Origin: Methanobacteriota archaeon
GTDB taxonomy: Archaea; Halobacteriota; Syntropharchaeia; JACQPP01
Assembly: GCA_016207465.1 (NCBI GenBank)
Contig: JACQPP010000066.1
Span: 1 to 5,549 of the forward strand
DNA: 5,549 nt
Direction of reading: 5' to 3'
How positions within the stretch are numbered: position 1 is the stretch's first letter; the number at the start of each line of letters is the position of its first letter. The translations under genes and the position numbers were made by a program. Shown in pieces: positions 5,337 through 5,549 of the stretch. The notes beneath the pieces are model-generated. The model ran no database searches and was not told where the DNA came from. It saw only the letters and a list, made by a program, of their open reading frames with translations.

Positions 5337-5549
5337 CCCCGGGCGCCAGGGGCACGGCGGCCCCCCGCTTCACCAGGGAATCCACGTTGGTCTTCGGAAG
5401 CATCACCAGGTCCTCGCTCTTCAGGCGATAGGTCCGGCCATCCGCCCCCACGAAGGGAGGCAGGTCCTGGACCACCCGCACCAGCGTCAACTGCCCCGAA
5501 CCATTTATATCCTTGCCCCCTCCCCCCTCCTCTCCCCCACCCCCCCCCC
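5329..5549 (-). CDS. GINS complex subunit, C-terminal (B) domain, cut by the window edge
   Basis: The minus-strand frame is open from the right edge to a tandem stop TGA TGA (5329-5331, then 5326-5328), giving 72 complete codons. The last 50-odd residues, with VRVVQDLPPFVGADGRTYRL followed by KSEDLVMLPKTNVDSLVKRG, match the GINS B-domain pattern: a beta strand, then D-hPPFVG-DG, then a D-hhhLP turn, then a helix ending in L-hKRG-A. Before it is a Gly/Glu stretch (GGGGGEEGGGGKDINGSGQ) that looks like the disordered linker joining the A and B domains of archaeal Gins51-type proteins. GINS binds MCM and Cdc45/RecJ-like protein in the replicative helicase. No ATG start lies in the window, so the gene is 5' partial. 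An alternative is a stand-alone B domain starting near GTG 5481 behind the TATA-like box. Position upstream of rpl44e agrees with archaeal links between GINS and this ribosomal cluster. Gins51 versus Gins23 is not settled without the A domain. Confidence 0.82.
   Translation of the reverse strand, partial: GGGGGEEGGGGKDINGSGQLTLVRVVQDLPPFVGADGRTYRLKSEDLVMLPKTNVDSLVKRGAAVPLAPGGR
5503..5510. promoter_or_regulatory. TATA-like AT-rich box inside the GINS frame
   Basis: On the plus strand this reads ATTTATAT, on the minus strand ATATAAAT, close to the archaeal TATA consensus and standing out in very GC-rich DNA. On the minus strand it lies about 26 bases before an in-frame GTG (5481), the spacing of a leaderless archaeal start, and about 185 bases before rpl44e. 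It could be an internal promoter for the ribosomal cluster, the promoter of a short GINS B-domain protein, or chance coding sequence (Asp-Ile-Asn). No clear BRE decides the direction. Confidence 0.35.

Noticed and set aside
3983..5431. Long plus-strand open frame (482 codons) opposite aIF2-alpha, rps27e, rpl44e and part of GINS
   Set aside because: It is antisense to four recognised genes, with a low-complexity product; an artefact of base composition.
5502..5506. Minus-strand ATG within ATAAATGG as a GINS start
   Set aside because: It is out of frame with the GINS domain and meets a stop after five codons.

Overview
The window reads as a GC-rich archaeal chromosome segment (roughly 70% G+C by eye). 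The evidence is the gene content: archaeal/eukaryotic ribosomal proteins eL44 and eS27, initiation factor aIF2-alpha, the H/ACA protein Nop10, the catalytic subunit of archaeo-eukaryotic primase, and the end of a GINS subunit. PriS has the compact euryarchaeal form without a zinc-knuckle cysteine cluster, recalling haloarchaeal sequences. A GC-rich euryarchaeon, possibly of the Thermoplasmatota, is my best guess, but the lineage is not proven by the window.

Layout. Bases 1-1116 (+ strand) are the 3' part of a helical-repeat (TPR-like) protein of unknown role, cut by the left edge. After a 10-base convergent gap, everything from 1127 to the right edge lies on the minus strand as one tightly packed series. 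In transcription order it is: GINS C-terminal domain (cut by the right edge) - rpl44e - rps27e - aIF2-alpha - nop10 - membrane protein fused to a spermidine-synthase-like domain - priS. Junctions range from an 8-base overlap to a 7-base gap, so a single operon with coupled translation is likely. Good Shine-Dalgarno matches precede rpl44e, rps27e and aif2a. No stretch of 300 bases lacks a gene. I see no RNA genes, CRISPR array, insertion sequence or convincing terminator.

How the genes work together. GINS (replicative helicase accessory factor) and PriS (primer synthesis) bracket a core of translation and ribosome-biogenesis genes. Genome-context work on Archaea has linked replication genes (GINS, PCNA, primase) with L44e, S27e, aIF2-alpha and Nop10, so the association is known. 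What stands out here is replication genes at both ends, with a multi-membrane-span spermidine-synthase-like protein inserted before priS.

The least ordinary details are a proline/arginine-rich N-terminal extension on aIF2-alpha, an AT-rich TATA-like island embedded in the GINS reading frame, and a G-run tract at the right edge. I found no sign of a defence system or other new multi-gene system; this is mostly conserved archaeal information-processing DNA.
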